64,000 nt of DNA from an uncultured Arcanobacterium sp. GTDB lineage: Bacteria; Actinomycetota; Actinomycetes; Actinomycetales; Actinomycetaceae. The DNA lies in assembly GCA_945874735.1 (NCBI GenBank), contig CAMCHI010000003.1, positions 1 to 64,000 on the forward strand, in the 5' to 3' direction. The notes beneath the pieces are model-generated. The model worked only from the letters and a program-made list of their open reading frames with translations. It was not told where the DNA came from and did not search any database. The translations under genes were made by a program, and so were the position numbers. Below are positions 36,125 through 45,304 of the stretch, in pieces. How positions within the stretch are numbered: the stretch's first letter is position 1; each line of letters starts with the position of its first letter.

Positions 36125-36944
36125 TCGTATCGATCCGCAACCTCGTCTAATTAAAGATAAAGTGCTAAGTGCAGCCGTAGACGTTGCACATGGTGCTTTA
36201 TTAGAGGTGACGGCAAGCCAAAATATTGGCGCACATAGCGGGGCATTACAAGAAGCGGAACGATTAGTGACCCATGCTTTTGAGTGTTTATTACCTGGCT
36301 ATAGAGGCTGGTTTTGGACGGTTACGGTAACGCGCGCTAGTCGTAAAAACCAAGTTACGGTAAATGAAGTAGCGTTATTACCAGGAGAGCAGGCTTTATT
36401 AGCTCCGGATTGGATTCCGTGGGCAGACAGGCTAACCCCACAAGATATTACTCCTACTGATCGTTTGCCTTACCAAGCTAATGATGCAAATTTGGAAGAT
36501 TTTAGTCCGGAACTAATTGCTGGGTATGAAGACACAGGCTTGGATTTAGACCAAGCTCAGCTTTGGGAATTAGGGCTAGGCAGGGTGCGCGTACTTTCAG
36601 ATGCTGGACGAAAAGCTGCGTTTCGGCGTTGGTATCGTTCTGATGCCGGCCCACGTAATCAGGCTACTAGGGAAGCTAAAGCTCCTTGTTCTACTTGTGG
36701 CTATTTTATGAAAATGGCTGGTTCGGCTCGCCAATTATTTGGGGTGTGCGCTAATGAGTGGTCGTCGTTTGATGGTCGGGTAGTTTCTTTAGATCATGGT
36801 TGCGGTTCGCATTCTGAAACGGATGTGAAACAATCAGCACCGTTGTGGGTGCAGGCAGAGCCAGTGATTGACGAGTCAGAGTTAGAGGTTGCTGATTTAG
36901 TGGCAAATACTGATACAGGTAAAACTGTTGAGGTAGTGGAGTAG
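36117..36944 (+). CDS. DUF3027 domain-containing protein
   Basis: A 275-residue actinobacterial protein of unknown function. The N-terminal part (1-110) with ALLEVTASQNIGAH and GYRGWFWTVTVTRASRKNQV matches DUF3027. The C-terminal part has CSTCGYFMKMAGSARQLFGV followed by a CANEW and HGCGSHSE segment, a probable zinc-binding site. ATG 36117 is preceded by GGAGG six bases away and overlaps the cold-shock gene, the usual actinobacterial pairing. It ends nine bases before manA. Confidence 0.88.
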   Translation: MPNRIDPQPRLIKDKVLSAAVDVAHGALLEVTASQNIGAHSGALQEAERLVTHAFECLLPGYRGWFWTVTVTRASRKNQVTVNEVALLPGEQALLAPDWIPWADRLTPQDITPTDRLPYQANDANLEDFSPELIAGYEDTGLDLDQAQLWELGLGRVRVLSDAGRKAAFRRWYRSDAGPRNQATREAKAPCSTCGYFMKMAGSARQLFGVCANEWSSFDGRVVSLDHGCGSHSETDVKQSAPLWVQAEPVIDESELEVADLVANTDTGKTVEVVE

Positions 36945-36953
36945 CGATAACTC

Positions 36954-38237
36954 GTGGAAAGAATCAGAGGGCGTATTCGCCACTATGATTGGGGTTCAGA
37001 AAGTGCGGTAGCAAATTTCTTTGCTTTTCCTCCTTGTTCACAACCAGTTGCGGAAGTATGGTTCGGAGCACACCCTTTAGCTCCTGCTTATATTTTGGAT
37101 AATGCTCAAAGTTCACAGCACTTAGCTTTGGAGCCAGCACAGTTGCAGGAGGATCCAGATGCAGATTTGCCAACTTTAGAGCAGTTTATTGCCACAGCTC
37201 CTGGTGAAGTTTTGGGGCAGGATGTGATGGATCGGTTTGGGCGCTCTTTGCCGTTTTTGTTGAAACTGGTAGCTCCACAAAAGCCGCTTTCTTTGCAGGT
37301 TCACCCTAATAAAGAGCAAGCCTTAGCGGGTTTTACTCGTGAAAACGCCATGGAAATTCCGGTAGAGTCTTTGCAGCGTAATTATCGCGACACTAATCAT
37401 AAGCCAGAGTTGATATACGTGTTGGAGCGTTTCGAGGCTTTGGTGGGTTTTCGTTCTCCACGTCGTATTTTAGGCGTGCTTTCAGGTTTGGACACGCCAG
37501 TTACGCAGCGTTTGCATAAAATTATTGCCCGTCGTCCGAATCAATTGGGAGTGCGAGCAGCCTTTAACTATTTAATTTCTGAAGATTCTGCTCCTAGTGC
37601 GGCAGAAGTTGAGCAAGTAGTGGCTGCTTGTGCCGCGCGTTTAGTTGATACCTCTCCCTCACCGCGTGCTGACGCTATTGTGGGGGCGTTGGCAAAATAT
37701 CACCCTGGAGATCCAGGGGTGGTGGCATCTTTGCTGTTAAATCCAGTTACTTTACAGCCAGGAGAAGCCTTATTTGTGCCAGTTGGTACGGTGCATGCCT
37801 ATCTGTCGGGTTTGGCAATAGAGGTGATGGCTAACTCTGATAATGTATTGCGAGCTGGTTTGACCACAAAATATGTAGACCCAGTGGAATTAGGGCAGAT
37901 TATTGATACTGTGGCTGCTCCGCCAATCCGTATTGCCCCAGAGCGAGTTTCGCCCGTGCAGTCTATTTATTATGCGCCAGTAGATGATTTTGAGTTGTCG
38001 GTGGTGGAAATTGCCCCAAATTTTGCTGTTGAACAGGAGGAGCTGGGCGTGTATTCTCCATATGTTTTGCGGGGAAATGGGGCGCGAATTGTGTTTGTGG
38101 TAGCCGGTAATTTTACTTTAACTACTGCTAGTCAAGAATTGTATCTTCGGCAAGGGCAGGCTGTATTTATTACTGCAAGTGATGCGGTGGTGTATGTGGC
38201 GGGGCAGGGAAAGCTAGTGCAGGCAGATGTGCCTTAA
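36954..38237 (+). CDS. manA: Mannose-6-phosphate isomerase, class I
   Basis: Interconverts fructose-6-P and mannose-6-P, feeding GDP-mannose and glycan synthesis. The 427-residue product is a cupin metalloenzyme: zinc ligands Q115 and H117 in SLQVHPNKEQAL, a Glu in HKPELIYVLE, and a His in VPVGTVHAYL. The LAIEVMANSDNVLRAGLTTK block is the family's second signature. Start GTG 36954 follows the DUF3027 stop by nine bases, so the cold-shock, DUF3027 and manA genes may be co-transcribed. Confidence 0.94.
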   Translation: MERIRGRIRHYDWGSESAVANFFAFPPCSQPVAEVWFGAHPLAPAYILDNAQSSQHLALEPAQLQEDPDADLPTLEQFIATAPGEVLGQDVMDRFGRSLPFLLKLVAPQKPLSLQVHPNKEQALAGFTRENAMEIPVESLQRNYRDTNHKPELIYVLERFEALVGFRSPRRILGVLSGLDTPVTQRLHKIIARRPNQLGVRAAFNYLISEDSAPSAAEVEQVVAACAARLVDTSPSPRADAIVGALAKYHPGDPGVVASLLLNPVTLQPGEALFVPVGTVHAYLSGLAIEVMANSDNVLRAGLTTKYVDPVELGQIIDTVAAPPIRIAPERVSPVQSIYYAPVDDFELSVVEIAPNFAVEQEELGVYSPYVLRGNGARIVFVVAGNFTLTTASQELYLRQGQAVFITASDAVVYVAGQGKLVQADVP

Positions 38238-38294
38238 AAATGAGTAGTTTTGCGTGTTAAGCTTTGTTGATTTATTTGCCCACCTATCTATTTA

Positions 38295-38309
38295 TCTCAT
38301 ATTATGAGA
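38295..38309 (+). promoter_or_regulatory. Candidate operator upstream of the purine permease
   Basis: TCTCAT-ATT-ATGAGA is a perfect 15-base palindrome placed 11 bases before a TACAAT -10-like hexamer (38320-38325), thus covering the -35 region. Confidence 0.4.
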
Positions 38310-38371
38310 AGTTTTTGTCTACAATGTGACCACTATTGAGATGTGTGGAGTGGGCTGAGAAAATAAATTAA

Positions 38372-39853
38372 GTGAATACAAATAATGGGACTGCTCCCGC
38401 AAAGCAGAACAGTGTTAATAATGGCTGGCTCAATAATTTCTTCCAGCTAGCAGAGCGTAAGACCACTTTCCGTCAAGAACTACGAGGTGGCTTCGTAACC
38501 TTCCTATCTATGGTGTACATTCTAGTGCTGAATCCAATTATCCTTTCGGGGCCAGATTCAGTAGGCAAATATCTAGGTGGTGGCGATGCGCCAAACGTGG
38601 CAGCAATCGCAGCAGGTACCGCTCTAGTAGCTGGAATCATGACCATCTTGATGGGTGCCGTAGCAAACTTCCCAATGGCTCTAGCTGCTGGCCTGGGACT
38701 TAACTCTGTAGTAGCTTTCTCGCTCGTGCAAATCCCTGGTATGACCTGGGCTGATGGCATGGGCATTATTGTTATTGAGGGCATTATTATCGTGCTCCTA
38801 GTACTTACCGGATTACGTGAAGCAATTTTCCGCGCTATTCCTAAGTTCTTGCGCGTAGCAATCTCGGTAGGTATCGGTATGTTTATTGCCTTGATCGGTT
38901 TCTCGAACGCCGGTATCGTAAAAGGTAATAAGGAAGGCCCAACCCTACTTAACTTTGCTAATCACGGTTCAATCGACACTTGGCCGTTATTAGTATTCGT
39001 AGTGGGTATGTTCCTCACTTTGATTTTGATGGCACGCCGTATCCCAGGGGCTATCCTGATTGGTATTGCCGTCACCACTACTTTAGCTTTCGTATTAGAA
39101 GCTACTCTTTCTATTGGTTCTAAGTTTGCACCAGATAATCCAGACGGTTGGGCAGGATCAGTGCCAACTTTCGATGGTTCATTAGTGCAAGTACCAGTAT
39201 TTGATACTTTGGGTGAATTCTCGCTCACTGGCCCATTCCAAAAGCTAGGTTTCGTAGCAGTATTCGTATTAGCATTCTCGGTAATGTTAGCCGACTTCTT
39301 CGACACCATGGGCACAATGGTGGCAGTAGGTTCTGAAGGTGATTTGCTAGATGAGCAGGGCAATCCACCTCGCACCCGTTCCATCTTAATGATTGACTCC
39401 CTAGCTGCTATTGCTGGTGGCGTTGGTGGTGTATCCTCTAATACCTCCTTTGTGGAGTCTACTTCTGGTGTAGCAGACGGTGCTCGCACAGGTCTATCGG
39501 CAGTATTTACCGGCGTATTCTTCTTACTTTCCACTTTCTTTGCTCCGCTAGTATCCCTAGTGCCAAGCGAAGCAGCTGCTCCAGCTTTAGTGGCAGTAGG
39601 TGTGCTAATGATGCAGCAAGCTTCTGAAATTGAATGGAGCGACTTTGCTATTGCCGTTCCTTCTTTCTTCACCATTGCGTTCATGCCATTTGGTTATTCC
39701 ATCACGGTAGGTATCGGTGTAGGCTTCATCGCTTACGTAATCATGCAAGCCGTGGTAGGACGAGTAAAGAAAGTACACCCATTAATGTGGATTGTGGCAG
39801 CACTATTCGTGCTTTACTTCCTCATGGGACCAATCCAGCAGTTGTTGGTATAA
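38372..39853 (+). CDS. NCS2 family permease, AzgA type (adenine/guanine/hypoxanthine)
   Basis: A 493-residue membrane protein of the AzgA-like branch of NCS2, which imports adenine, guanine or hypoxanthine with H+. Typical segments are TFRQELRGGFVTFLSMVYIL, ADFFDTMGTMVAVGSEGDLL, and GGVGGVSSNTSFVESTSGVA (the branch signature), followed by GARTGLSAVFTGVFF. Start GTG 38372 has no clear ribosome site. A promoter-overlapping palindrome lies upstream and a strong terminator follows. Confidence 0.93.
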   Translation: MNTNNGTAPAKQNSVNNGWLNNFFQLAERKTTFRQELRGGFVTFLSMVYILVLNPIILSGPDSVGKYLGGGDAPNVAAIAAGTALVAGIMTILMGAVANFPMALAAGLGLNSVVAFSLVQIPGMTWADGMGIIVIEGIIIVLLVLTGLREAIFRAIPKFLRVAISVGIGMFIALIGFSNAGIVKGNKEGPTLLNFANHGSIDTWPLLVFVVGMFLTLILMARRIPGAILIGIAVTTTLAFVLEATLSIGSKFAPDNPDGWAGSVPTFDGSLVQVPVFDTLGEFSLTGPFQKLGFVAVFVLAFSVMLADFFDTMGTMVAVGSEGDLLDEQGNPPRTRSILMIDSLAAIAGGVGGVSSNTSFVESTSGVADGARTGLSAVFTGVFFLLSTFFAPLVSLVPSEAAAPALVAVGVLMMQQASEIEWSDFAIAVPSFFTIAFMPFGYSITVGIGVGFIAYVIMQAVVGRVKKVHPLMWIVAALFVLYFLMGPIQQLLV

Positions 39854-39883
39854 GTACTTCCTTTCCTAACAAATAAAATCGCC

Positions 39884-39922
39884 AGTTAGCCCTTGGTTTT
39901 CCAAGGGCTAACTTATTTTTTC
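39884..39922 (+). terminator. Intrinsic terminator of the purine permease
   Basis: A perfect 13-bp stem (39884-39896 with 39901-39913), TTTT loop, then TATTTTTTC. Confidence 0.95.
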
Positions 39923-40128
39923 AATTAGTGAGGCGAAGCTGAAAAGTAGAGAATTCTAAACCGTGCCGGATTGATAGAGGGGGGGGAGAAGTTAAAGGGA
40001 GAGGTGTTATTAAACTGGATAGTGCGAGTGGTATAGCCTTGAGATGTATGCCCATCAGGTAATATGTGTATTTGTTATGTTTTCTTAAAATCTCTGCCTT
40101 GCTTAAGTGTGAATGGACGGGAGCTGCA

Positions 40129-41643
40129 ATGACTATAGAATCTACTTCCTCTTGGCGTTTTTTTGATGCTCACCAGTGGAGAGAGCAAGTATTAGCTAGC
40201 AGTGCCCAAACTGCTATCACTGAATGCAGTAAACAAATAGCTAAAAGTCAAGAGCAATGGAATCTTTTTACTGATATTGCTCCCGATATTTTGCAACAAG
40301 CAGCAGCTTTAGATGAACTTCCGGAATCTGAACGCGGAGTGTTGCACGGTGTACCCGTTGTTATTAAAGATGAAAATGATGTTACTGGTTTCATTACTGG
40401 ATACGGCACTAAAGCCAATAAAACAGTAGCAGAGAGTGATTCTTTAACTGTGGCTCGTTTACGGGCAGCAGGGGCAATTATTATTGGAAAAACTACCATG
40501 CCGGCATTAGGTGCTTTCCCTTTTACCGAGTCGGATGCGTATGGTATTACCCGCAACCCGCTTAATCCAGCTTATACCCCAGGCGGATCTTCCGGTGGAT
40601 CGGCGGTAGCTGTGGCAGGGGGACTCGTGCCTTTAGCTTTAGGAGGAGATGGAGGCGGTTCTATTAGAATTCCTGCTGACCGCTGTGGAATTTTTGGGCT
40701 AAAGCCTACTCGTAATTTAGTATCAGCTGCTCCTAAAAAGCATTTATGGTTCAAGCTGGGTAGTGCCGGCCCATTGGCTCGTAGTATGCGGGATATTGCC
40801 TTAGCTACGGAGGTAATTGCTGGGTTATCTCCCACCACTTTAACCCGATATTTAGCGCAAAATTTGGCAGATAACTCTGACTCTAGTAAGCCTTTAGCAA
40901 ATTTGCGGGTGGGCTTAGTGACTAAACCGACAAGCCCGTTAGCTAGGTTACATACTGAGCATTTAAGTGCCGCTACTGCGGTAGCTGCTCAGTTACGAGC
41001 ATTAGGGGCACAGGTAGTGCCGGTCAAGAGGGCGTTACCAGACCCTACTATGATTTTCTTAGTACAGTTCTTTGCCGGTTTACGAGAAACTATTGCGGGC
41101 TTGGAAGATAAAGCTAAATTAGAAAAATTGCATCACAATACTGCACGGTTAGGATTTTTTGCTAAAGGTAAGGTCTTACGGTGGTCGTTACAGGCTGCGC
41201 AAAAATATGCAGATAAATTGCAAGCTAAATTTGCTGACTTTGATTTACTACTTACGCCTACCACTGCTGGTCGGCCAGCAACAGTAGGTTCATTGCAAAA
41301 GCGTGGTGGATTTTTCGGGGCAGTATTGCGCGCTATCCCATCGGTGGCATATACCGTGCCTGCTAATGTATCGGGTCATGCTGCTTTAGCGCTACCAGCG
41401 GGTATAGCTAAAGACGGTTTGCCACTATCCGTACAATTAATAGCTATAAATGGACGGAAGAAATTTAGGGCATTATTGTCGGGTGTAAAACTGACGGAAG
41501 TAGCAGAAACGGTGACGGACTCGGGCCGAGAACGGGAAAAAGCTCAAGAATCAGAAGTAATTACAGAAGCTGCCACAACTGCGGAGGCTGAAGCAATGTT
41601 GTGTTGGGTGGGAAGCCACTTAGAAAACTACTGTGAACTATAA
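40129..41643 (+). CDS. Amidase signature family enzyme
   Basis: Hydrolyses an amide bond of unknown substrate. The 504-residue product carries the Ser-cisSer-Lys triad: K80 (VVIKDEN), cis-Ser S154 in GGSSGGSAVA and nucleophile S178 in GGDGGGSIRIPA. A C-terminal tail (about 455-504) is acidic and not part of the fold. ATG 40129 follows a GGGAG site; the longer GTG 40066 frame adds 21 non-conserved residues. It is not GatA-like in context (no gatC/gatB neighbours). It is flanked by terminators, so monocistronic. Confidence 0.88.
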   Translation: MTIESTSSWRFFDAHQWREQVLASSAQTAITECSKQIAKSQEQWNLFTDIAPDILQQAAALDELPESERGVLHGVPVVIKDENDVTGFITGYGTKANKTVAESDSLTVARLRAAGAIIIGKTTMPALGAFPFTESDAYGITRNPLNPAYTPGGSSGGSAVAVAGGLVPLALGGDGGGSIRIPADRCGIFGLKPTRNLVSAAPKKHLWFKLGSAGPLARSMRDIALATEVIAGLSPTTLTRYLAQNLADNSDSSKPLANLRVGLVTKPTSPLARLHTEHLSAATAVAAQLRALGAQVVPVKRALPDPTMIFLVQFFAGLRETIAGLEDKAKLEKLHHNTARLGFFAKGKVLRWSLQAAQKYADKLQAKFADFDLLLTPTTAGRPATVGSLQKRGGFFGAVLRAIPSVAYTVPANVSGHAALALPAGIAKDGLPLSVQLIAINGRKKFRALLSGVKLTEVAETVTDSGREREKAQESEVITEAATTAEAEAMLCWVGSHLENYCEL

Positions 41644-41775
41644 ACTAACGTAAAACTTGCTTGATTAAACAAGTAAAACAGCGGTATATAAACTGGTTTA
41701 AGTAAATATTTATCTAAGTAGTTTGCGAAAAATAATCTATTTATTTTCGTCTATTATTTAAATAATTTTAGGGTA

Positions 41776-41807
41776 AATAAAAGTGGCCAACTTTTGCAGC
41801 TGGCCAC
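41776..41807 (-). terminator. Intrinsic terminator of serC
   Basis: TGGCCAC (41801-41807) pairs with GTGGCCA (41783-41789), with two more inner pairs. On the minus strand it is followed by a CTTTTATTT run. Confidence 0.82.
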
Positions 41808-41829
41808 CGTTAGAGAAGTTGAAATGTAC

Positions 41830-42942
41830 TTACTTGGCTAGTTCTTTGCGTTGTTCTTCAATTAGGTAATCGAAGCAGGCAAGAAGTTTTGCAATATCCT
41901 CTGTTTCAATAGAGGGGAAGCAAGCTACGCGGAATTGATTGCGCGTCACATCGCGGTAACGCTCAAAATCTACTACGTTGTATTCTGCCAAAGTTGCCAA
42001 AATAGACTTAATATCTACCCAATCGGCAAAGTCGATGGTGACGCCAACTGGGGAGCGGTGTGCAGGATTTTCTACGAAGGTAGAAGCGAAATCGCGTTCC
42101 TCAATCCACTTATAGATAAGATCAGAACTGGCCTTAGAACGGGCAGCAGTAGCTTTCATGCCACCAATTTCGTTCATCCACTTCACTTGGGCATTTAACA
42201 TTGCGATAGTGGCGATAGACGGAGTGTTGAAAGTCTGGTCTTTCACTGATTGTTCTGCCGCTAACTGTAGATTAAGCATATCTGGTACCCAGCGCTCTTT
42301 AGTAAGTTTTGCGATACGTTCTAGAGCTAGTGGGGAGGCAATTGCAATCCAGGTGCCAGCTTCTGCAGAGAAACACTTTTGGGAGGAGAAGTAGTAGAAG
42401 TCTACTTGGGAAGCATCGAACTCATATGCGCCAGCGATAGAAGTGCCGTCGATAATGTTTAATGCCCCGGTATCAGCGCCAAAACGACGAATCGGAGCGA
42501 TTGCACCAGTCGTGGTTTCGTTGTGGGCATAGATGTAGGCGTCTATTTCAGGACGTTCCACACATTCAGTGATTGTGCCCCAATCAGAGGTGATAATTTC
42601 TGTTTCAATCCACGGGATTTTAGATACAGCGCTAGCGCATAGTTCAGAGAAGGCTCCTAGGGCTACACATTGCGCTCGCTTTTCAACTAGACAGAAACCA
42701 ATTGCATCGAAGATTTGGCTGGCTCCCCCATTGCCGAGCAGAATTTCATAGCCAGGTGGGAGGTTGAAGAGTTCGCGCAGGCCTTGACGGGCTTGTCGGA
42801 CGAGCTCAATTACCGGCTCTTTACGATGCGAGGTTCCCAAAGGCGCCGCAAGAAACGCTTCGATTTGGTGCTGTTGGACCTTGGAAGGTCCGGAAGCGAA
42901 GCGGCCATCGGACGGGATAATCTCATTAGGTAATTTGCTCAT
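41830..42942 (-). CDS. serC: Phosphoserine aminotransferase
   Basis: PLP enzyme converting 3-phosphohydroxypyruvate to phosphoserine in serine synthesis. The 370-residue product opens with DGRFASGPSKVQ, has the PLP-binding LGNGGASQIFDAI segment, a DGTSIAG Asp and the Schiff-base Lys in YYFSSQKCFSAEAG. It is the actinobacterial/archaeal-type SerC. Monocistronic with its own terminator; ATG at 42942. Confidence 0.94.
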   Translation of the reverse strand: MSKLPNEIIPSDGRFASGPSKVQQHQIEAFLAAPLGTSHRKEPVIELVRQARQGLRELFNLPPGYEILLGNGGASQIFDAIGFCLVEKRAQCVALGAFSELCASAVSKIPWIETEIITSDWGTITECVERPEIDAYIYAHNETTTGAIAPIRRFGADTGALNIIDGTSIAGAYEFDASQVDFYYFSSQKCFSAEAGTWIAIASPLALERIAKLTKERWVPDMLNLQLAAEQSVKDQTFNTPSIATIAMLNAQVKWMNEIGGMKATAARSKASSDLIYKWIEERDFASTFVENPAHRSPVGVTIDFADWVDIKSILATLAEYNVVDFERYRDVTRNQFRVACFPSIETEDIAKLLACFDYLIEEQRKELAK

Positions 42943-43252
42943 AAGTTAGATTATCGCACTTATTTGCGAAAAAGTTATATAAGAGTATGGGGGTAATCTG
43001 CATAATTTTCGATAAATCCCTATTTTAGTGCGAAATTTGTTACGTAAAAAGCGGTATTTAGAACGGCTCAAATCTACTGTTGGCGCTTAAACTTAAGGCA
43101 CAATAATATATATAAATAATTTTATTAGGTAGGAAATACTTGCTTATAGTTGGCAATAGATATGACTACTCAAATAAAATGCAGTAAATCAATGTCTAAA
43201 CCTTTATTGTTTTTATTATCTATAGCGTGCTTAGATGCGGAAGGAAACACAC
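42943..43252. other. 310-bp divergent region between serC and dtxR
   Basis: No gene seen. A/T-rich; a 7-bp inverted repeat TCGCACT/AGTGCGA spans about 42954-43035 near the serC start. I found no good match to the 19-bp iron box of DtxR/IdeR. Confidence 0.5.
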
Positions 43253-43942
43253 ATGAGTGGCTTAATTGATACCACGGAGATGTATCTAAAAACGGTATAT
43301 GAATTAGAAGAAGAAGGCGTACCAGCTTTGCGGGCGCGTATTGTAGAGCGTCTGGAACAATCAGGGCCTACGGTGTCGGAAACAGTGGCACGTTTAGAGC
43401 GTGATGGTTTGCTGAAAGTGGGTACTGATCGACGGATTGCTTTTACTAATAAAGGTAAAGAATTAGCACAAGACGTAATGCGGCGACATCGTTTAGCAGA
43501 GCGTTTATTGTTGGATGTATTAGATGTGCCCTTGGAATTAGTGCATGATGAAGCGTGCCGTTGGGAGCATGTCATTTCTAATGAGGTGGCCGATCGTATT
43601 GCGGCAGTTATTCCAGACGCTACCATTGATCCGTTTGGTAACCCGATTCCTCCTGCTTCTTCTACTGCCGAAATTGCTAAGGATGCGGTATCGCTTGGTT
43701 TACGTAGCTTGGCTGATTTAGGGGCAGATTTTGTGCCGGGTACGGAAGTAACGGTAGTGAGAATCAGTGAAACATTGCAATTAGATATTGAGCAGGTAAA
43801 GCTGCTTAAGCAAGTGGGCTTATTGCCAGGAGAAAAAATAAAAGTATTAGAAGTGTTGCCCGATGATGTGCTGGTATCGGTGGCTGGACAAGAGTTGTAT
43901 GTGGCTCCGGTGGCAGGCAGTAAAATTTTTGTGCAGATTTAA
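43253..43942 (+). CDS. Iron-dependent regulator of the DtxR/IdeR family
   Basis: Fe(II)/Mn(II)-activated DNA-binding repressor of metal uptake and storage genes. With ATG 43253 the metal ligands fall at their canonical DtxR numbers: M10, H79, E83, H98, C102, E105 and H106. The N-terminal winged HTH reads SGPTVSETVARLERDGLLKV. A C-terminal SH3-like FeoA domain (about 150-229) is present. The 229 residues match IdeR/DtxR. AAGGAAA seven bases upstream supports this start over ATG 43235. The Cys at 102 points to iron, not manganese (MntR) as co-repressor. Confidence 0.94.
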   Translation: MSGLIDTTEMYLKTVYELEEEGVPALRARIVERLEQSGPTVSETVARLERDGLLKVGTDRRIAFTNKGKELAQDVMRRHRLAERLLLDVLDVPLELVHDEACRWEHVISNEVADRIAAVIPDATIDPFGNPIPPASSTAEIAKDAVSLGLRSLADLGADFVPGTEVTVVRISETLQLDIEQVKLLKQVGLLPGEKIKVLEVLPDDVLVSVAGQELYVAPVAGSKIFVQI

Positions 43943-44168
43943 TTTGCGTTAGCTTAATCTAACTGCTGGTAAAGCTGGGATAGTTTAGGGTTTATGCCTA
44001 TTTATAGCTATAGCAATGTCTTTTATAACGATTTGTAACTTTGTGTTTTATTGCATTAAAAATTTTGGTTATAAATAAGAATTGTTGATATTTCAAGGAA
44101 ATATTTGCATAGCGTGGTGAGATTCTGCTTGTTTTCAGAGTTAGAAATAAGCCCTGGGAAAACACTTC

Positions 44169-44205
44169 GTTATAAAAACGTGATAATTCGTTATCTAACT
44201 GTTAT
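44169..44205 (+). promoter_or_regulatory. Four-copy direct-repeat array upstream of NlpC/P60 gene 1
   Basis: GTTAT (44169), GTGAT (44180), GTTAT (44190) and GTTAT (44201) are spaced 6, 5 and 6 bases apart, i.e. one copy per helical turn. TATATT/TATTCT -10-like sequence follows at once, so the array covers the -35. The rest of the 323-bp gap upstream of the gene holds nothing else recognisable. Confidence 0.7.
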
Positions 44206-44265
44206 ATTATTCTATGGAAGCAGAGTTGTTTATCAAAACAACCGCCGACAGTATTGGAGAATTTT

Positions 44266-44994
44266 ATGGCAGGACGACACTTACAGATCGAGAAAAGCGA
44301 CTCGATTATTGCTAAGCATGGCGTCAAAGGAGTAGTAGCCGCTTCGGTAGCTGGCACGGTAGCTGGTCTTTCCGCACCGTTAGCATTTGCAGCCCCAGAA
44401 GCTAGTGCTAGCACCAAAGTTTCTGCAACAATTGTTTCAGCTACTGTAGAGCTTGGCACCAAAGCAGAACTACTTGCAGTTCCAGATGTAGATGTAGTAA
44501 CTGATGAAAATGCTGCTACAACTGCTAGTGTGTGGGAAACTGCAACTGTTGATATTGAAGCTAAAGCAGCTCCAGTAGTTGCCAGTACTACTCGTACCAC
44601 TTCGGGTACTGTTTTAGAATCTCCAACTATTCCAGTTGGTAAAGGTAGTGCAGCGGTAGTGGCCGGTGCGTTAGCGCAGCTTGGGTGGGTGCAAGATTGT
44701 ACTGATCTAGTACAAAATGCTTTAGCAGCTGGTGGTTACACTGCTACTCGCGTTCAAGGTGGCTATGATTTAGGCACTGGTATTGGTGACTATCTAGGCT
44801 TTGGTGCACAGGTTTCGCTTACGGATTTACAGCCTGGAGATATTCTTATCTACGGTTATGCAAGTAGCGGTGCGCATGTAGCAATTTATATTGGCGATGG
44901 TCAAGCAGTACATGGTGGCTATAACGGTAGTACGGTAATTGCTGGTATTGAGATTGGTCGTCTACCACTTACTGCCGCGGTACGTCCAGCCTAA
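44266..44994 (+). CDS. Secreted NlpC/P60-like (CHAP-like) cysteine hydrolase, paralogue 1
   Basis: A 242-residue exported protein, probably a peptidoglycan amidase or endopeptidase. Residues 1-43 are a signal peptide (SIIAKHGVKGVVAASVAGTV region, cleavage about AFA-AP). Residues 45-105 are a variable, acidic domain shared with the next gene (including ENAATTASVWETATVDIEA). The catalytic domain (about 128-242) has nucleophile C145 in VQDCTDLVQNAL, H204 in GAHVAIYIGDG and H216. The spacing differs from the standard DCSG motif of paralogue 2. ATG 44266 has GGAGA five bases upstream. Transcription is probably regulated via the direct-repeat array. Confidence 0.85.
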   Translation: MAGRHLQIEKSDSIIAKHGVKGVVAASVAGTVAGLSAPLAFAAPEASASTKVSATIVSATVELGTKAELLAVPDVDVVTDENAATTASVWETATVDIEAKAAPVVASTTRTTSGTVLESPTIPVGKGSAAVVAGALAQLGWVQDCTDLVQNALAAGGYTATRVQGGYDLGTGIGDYLGFGAQVSLTDLQPGDILIYGYASSGAHVAIYIGDGQAVHGGYNGSTVIAGIEIGRLPLTAAVRPA

Positions 44995-45011
44995 AATAAG
45001 CTTTTTAATAG

Positions 45012-45053
45012 CTCGCCTTGAGTAGTGTTAAACTCGAGGCGAGTTTTGTTTTA
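45012..45053 (+). terminator. Intrinsic terminator of NlpC/P60 gene 1
   Basis: An 11-bp stem (45012-45022 with 45033-45043, one G-T pair), loop of 10, followed by TTTTGTTTTA. Confidence 0.88.
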
Positions 45054-45206
45054 TGTATGGTTTTGTGTGTAAGTAATGATTTATTAGTCTTTATATATCG
45101 TGCGCAAAATGGTCAATTAAATATGGCTGGTTTATAAAATATGTAAATAAAACCAGGAAAAATAGTCTAAAAATTTTGTACCTAATCTTACTATCTAAGC
45201 AAAGAA

Positions 45207-45243
45207 GTTATAAATTCGTGACTTTTAGTTATTATTTTGTTAT
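45207..45243 (+). promoter_or_regulatory. Four-copy direct-repeat array upstream of NlpC/P60 gene 2
   Basis: GTTAT (45207), GTGAC (45218), GTTAT (45228) and GTTAT (45239): offsets 0, 11, 21, 32, identical to the array of gene 1 although the bases between copies differ. Confidence 0.7.
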
Positions 45244-45304
45244 TATCGCTTTGGTAAGAAAAATAAATACTTTATTTTATTGATTTGAATAGGAATTATA
45301 GTTT

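Noticed and set aside
42943..43252. Iron box (DtxR/IdeR autoregulation) in front of the DtxR-family gene
   Set aside because: No 19-bp palindrome resembling TTAGGTTAGSCTAACCTAA could be found by eye.
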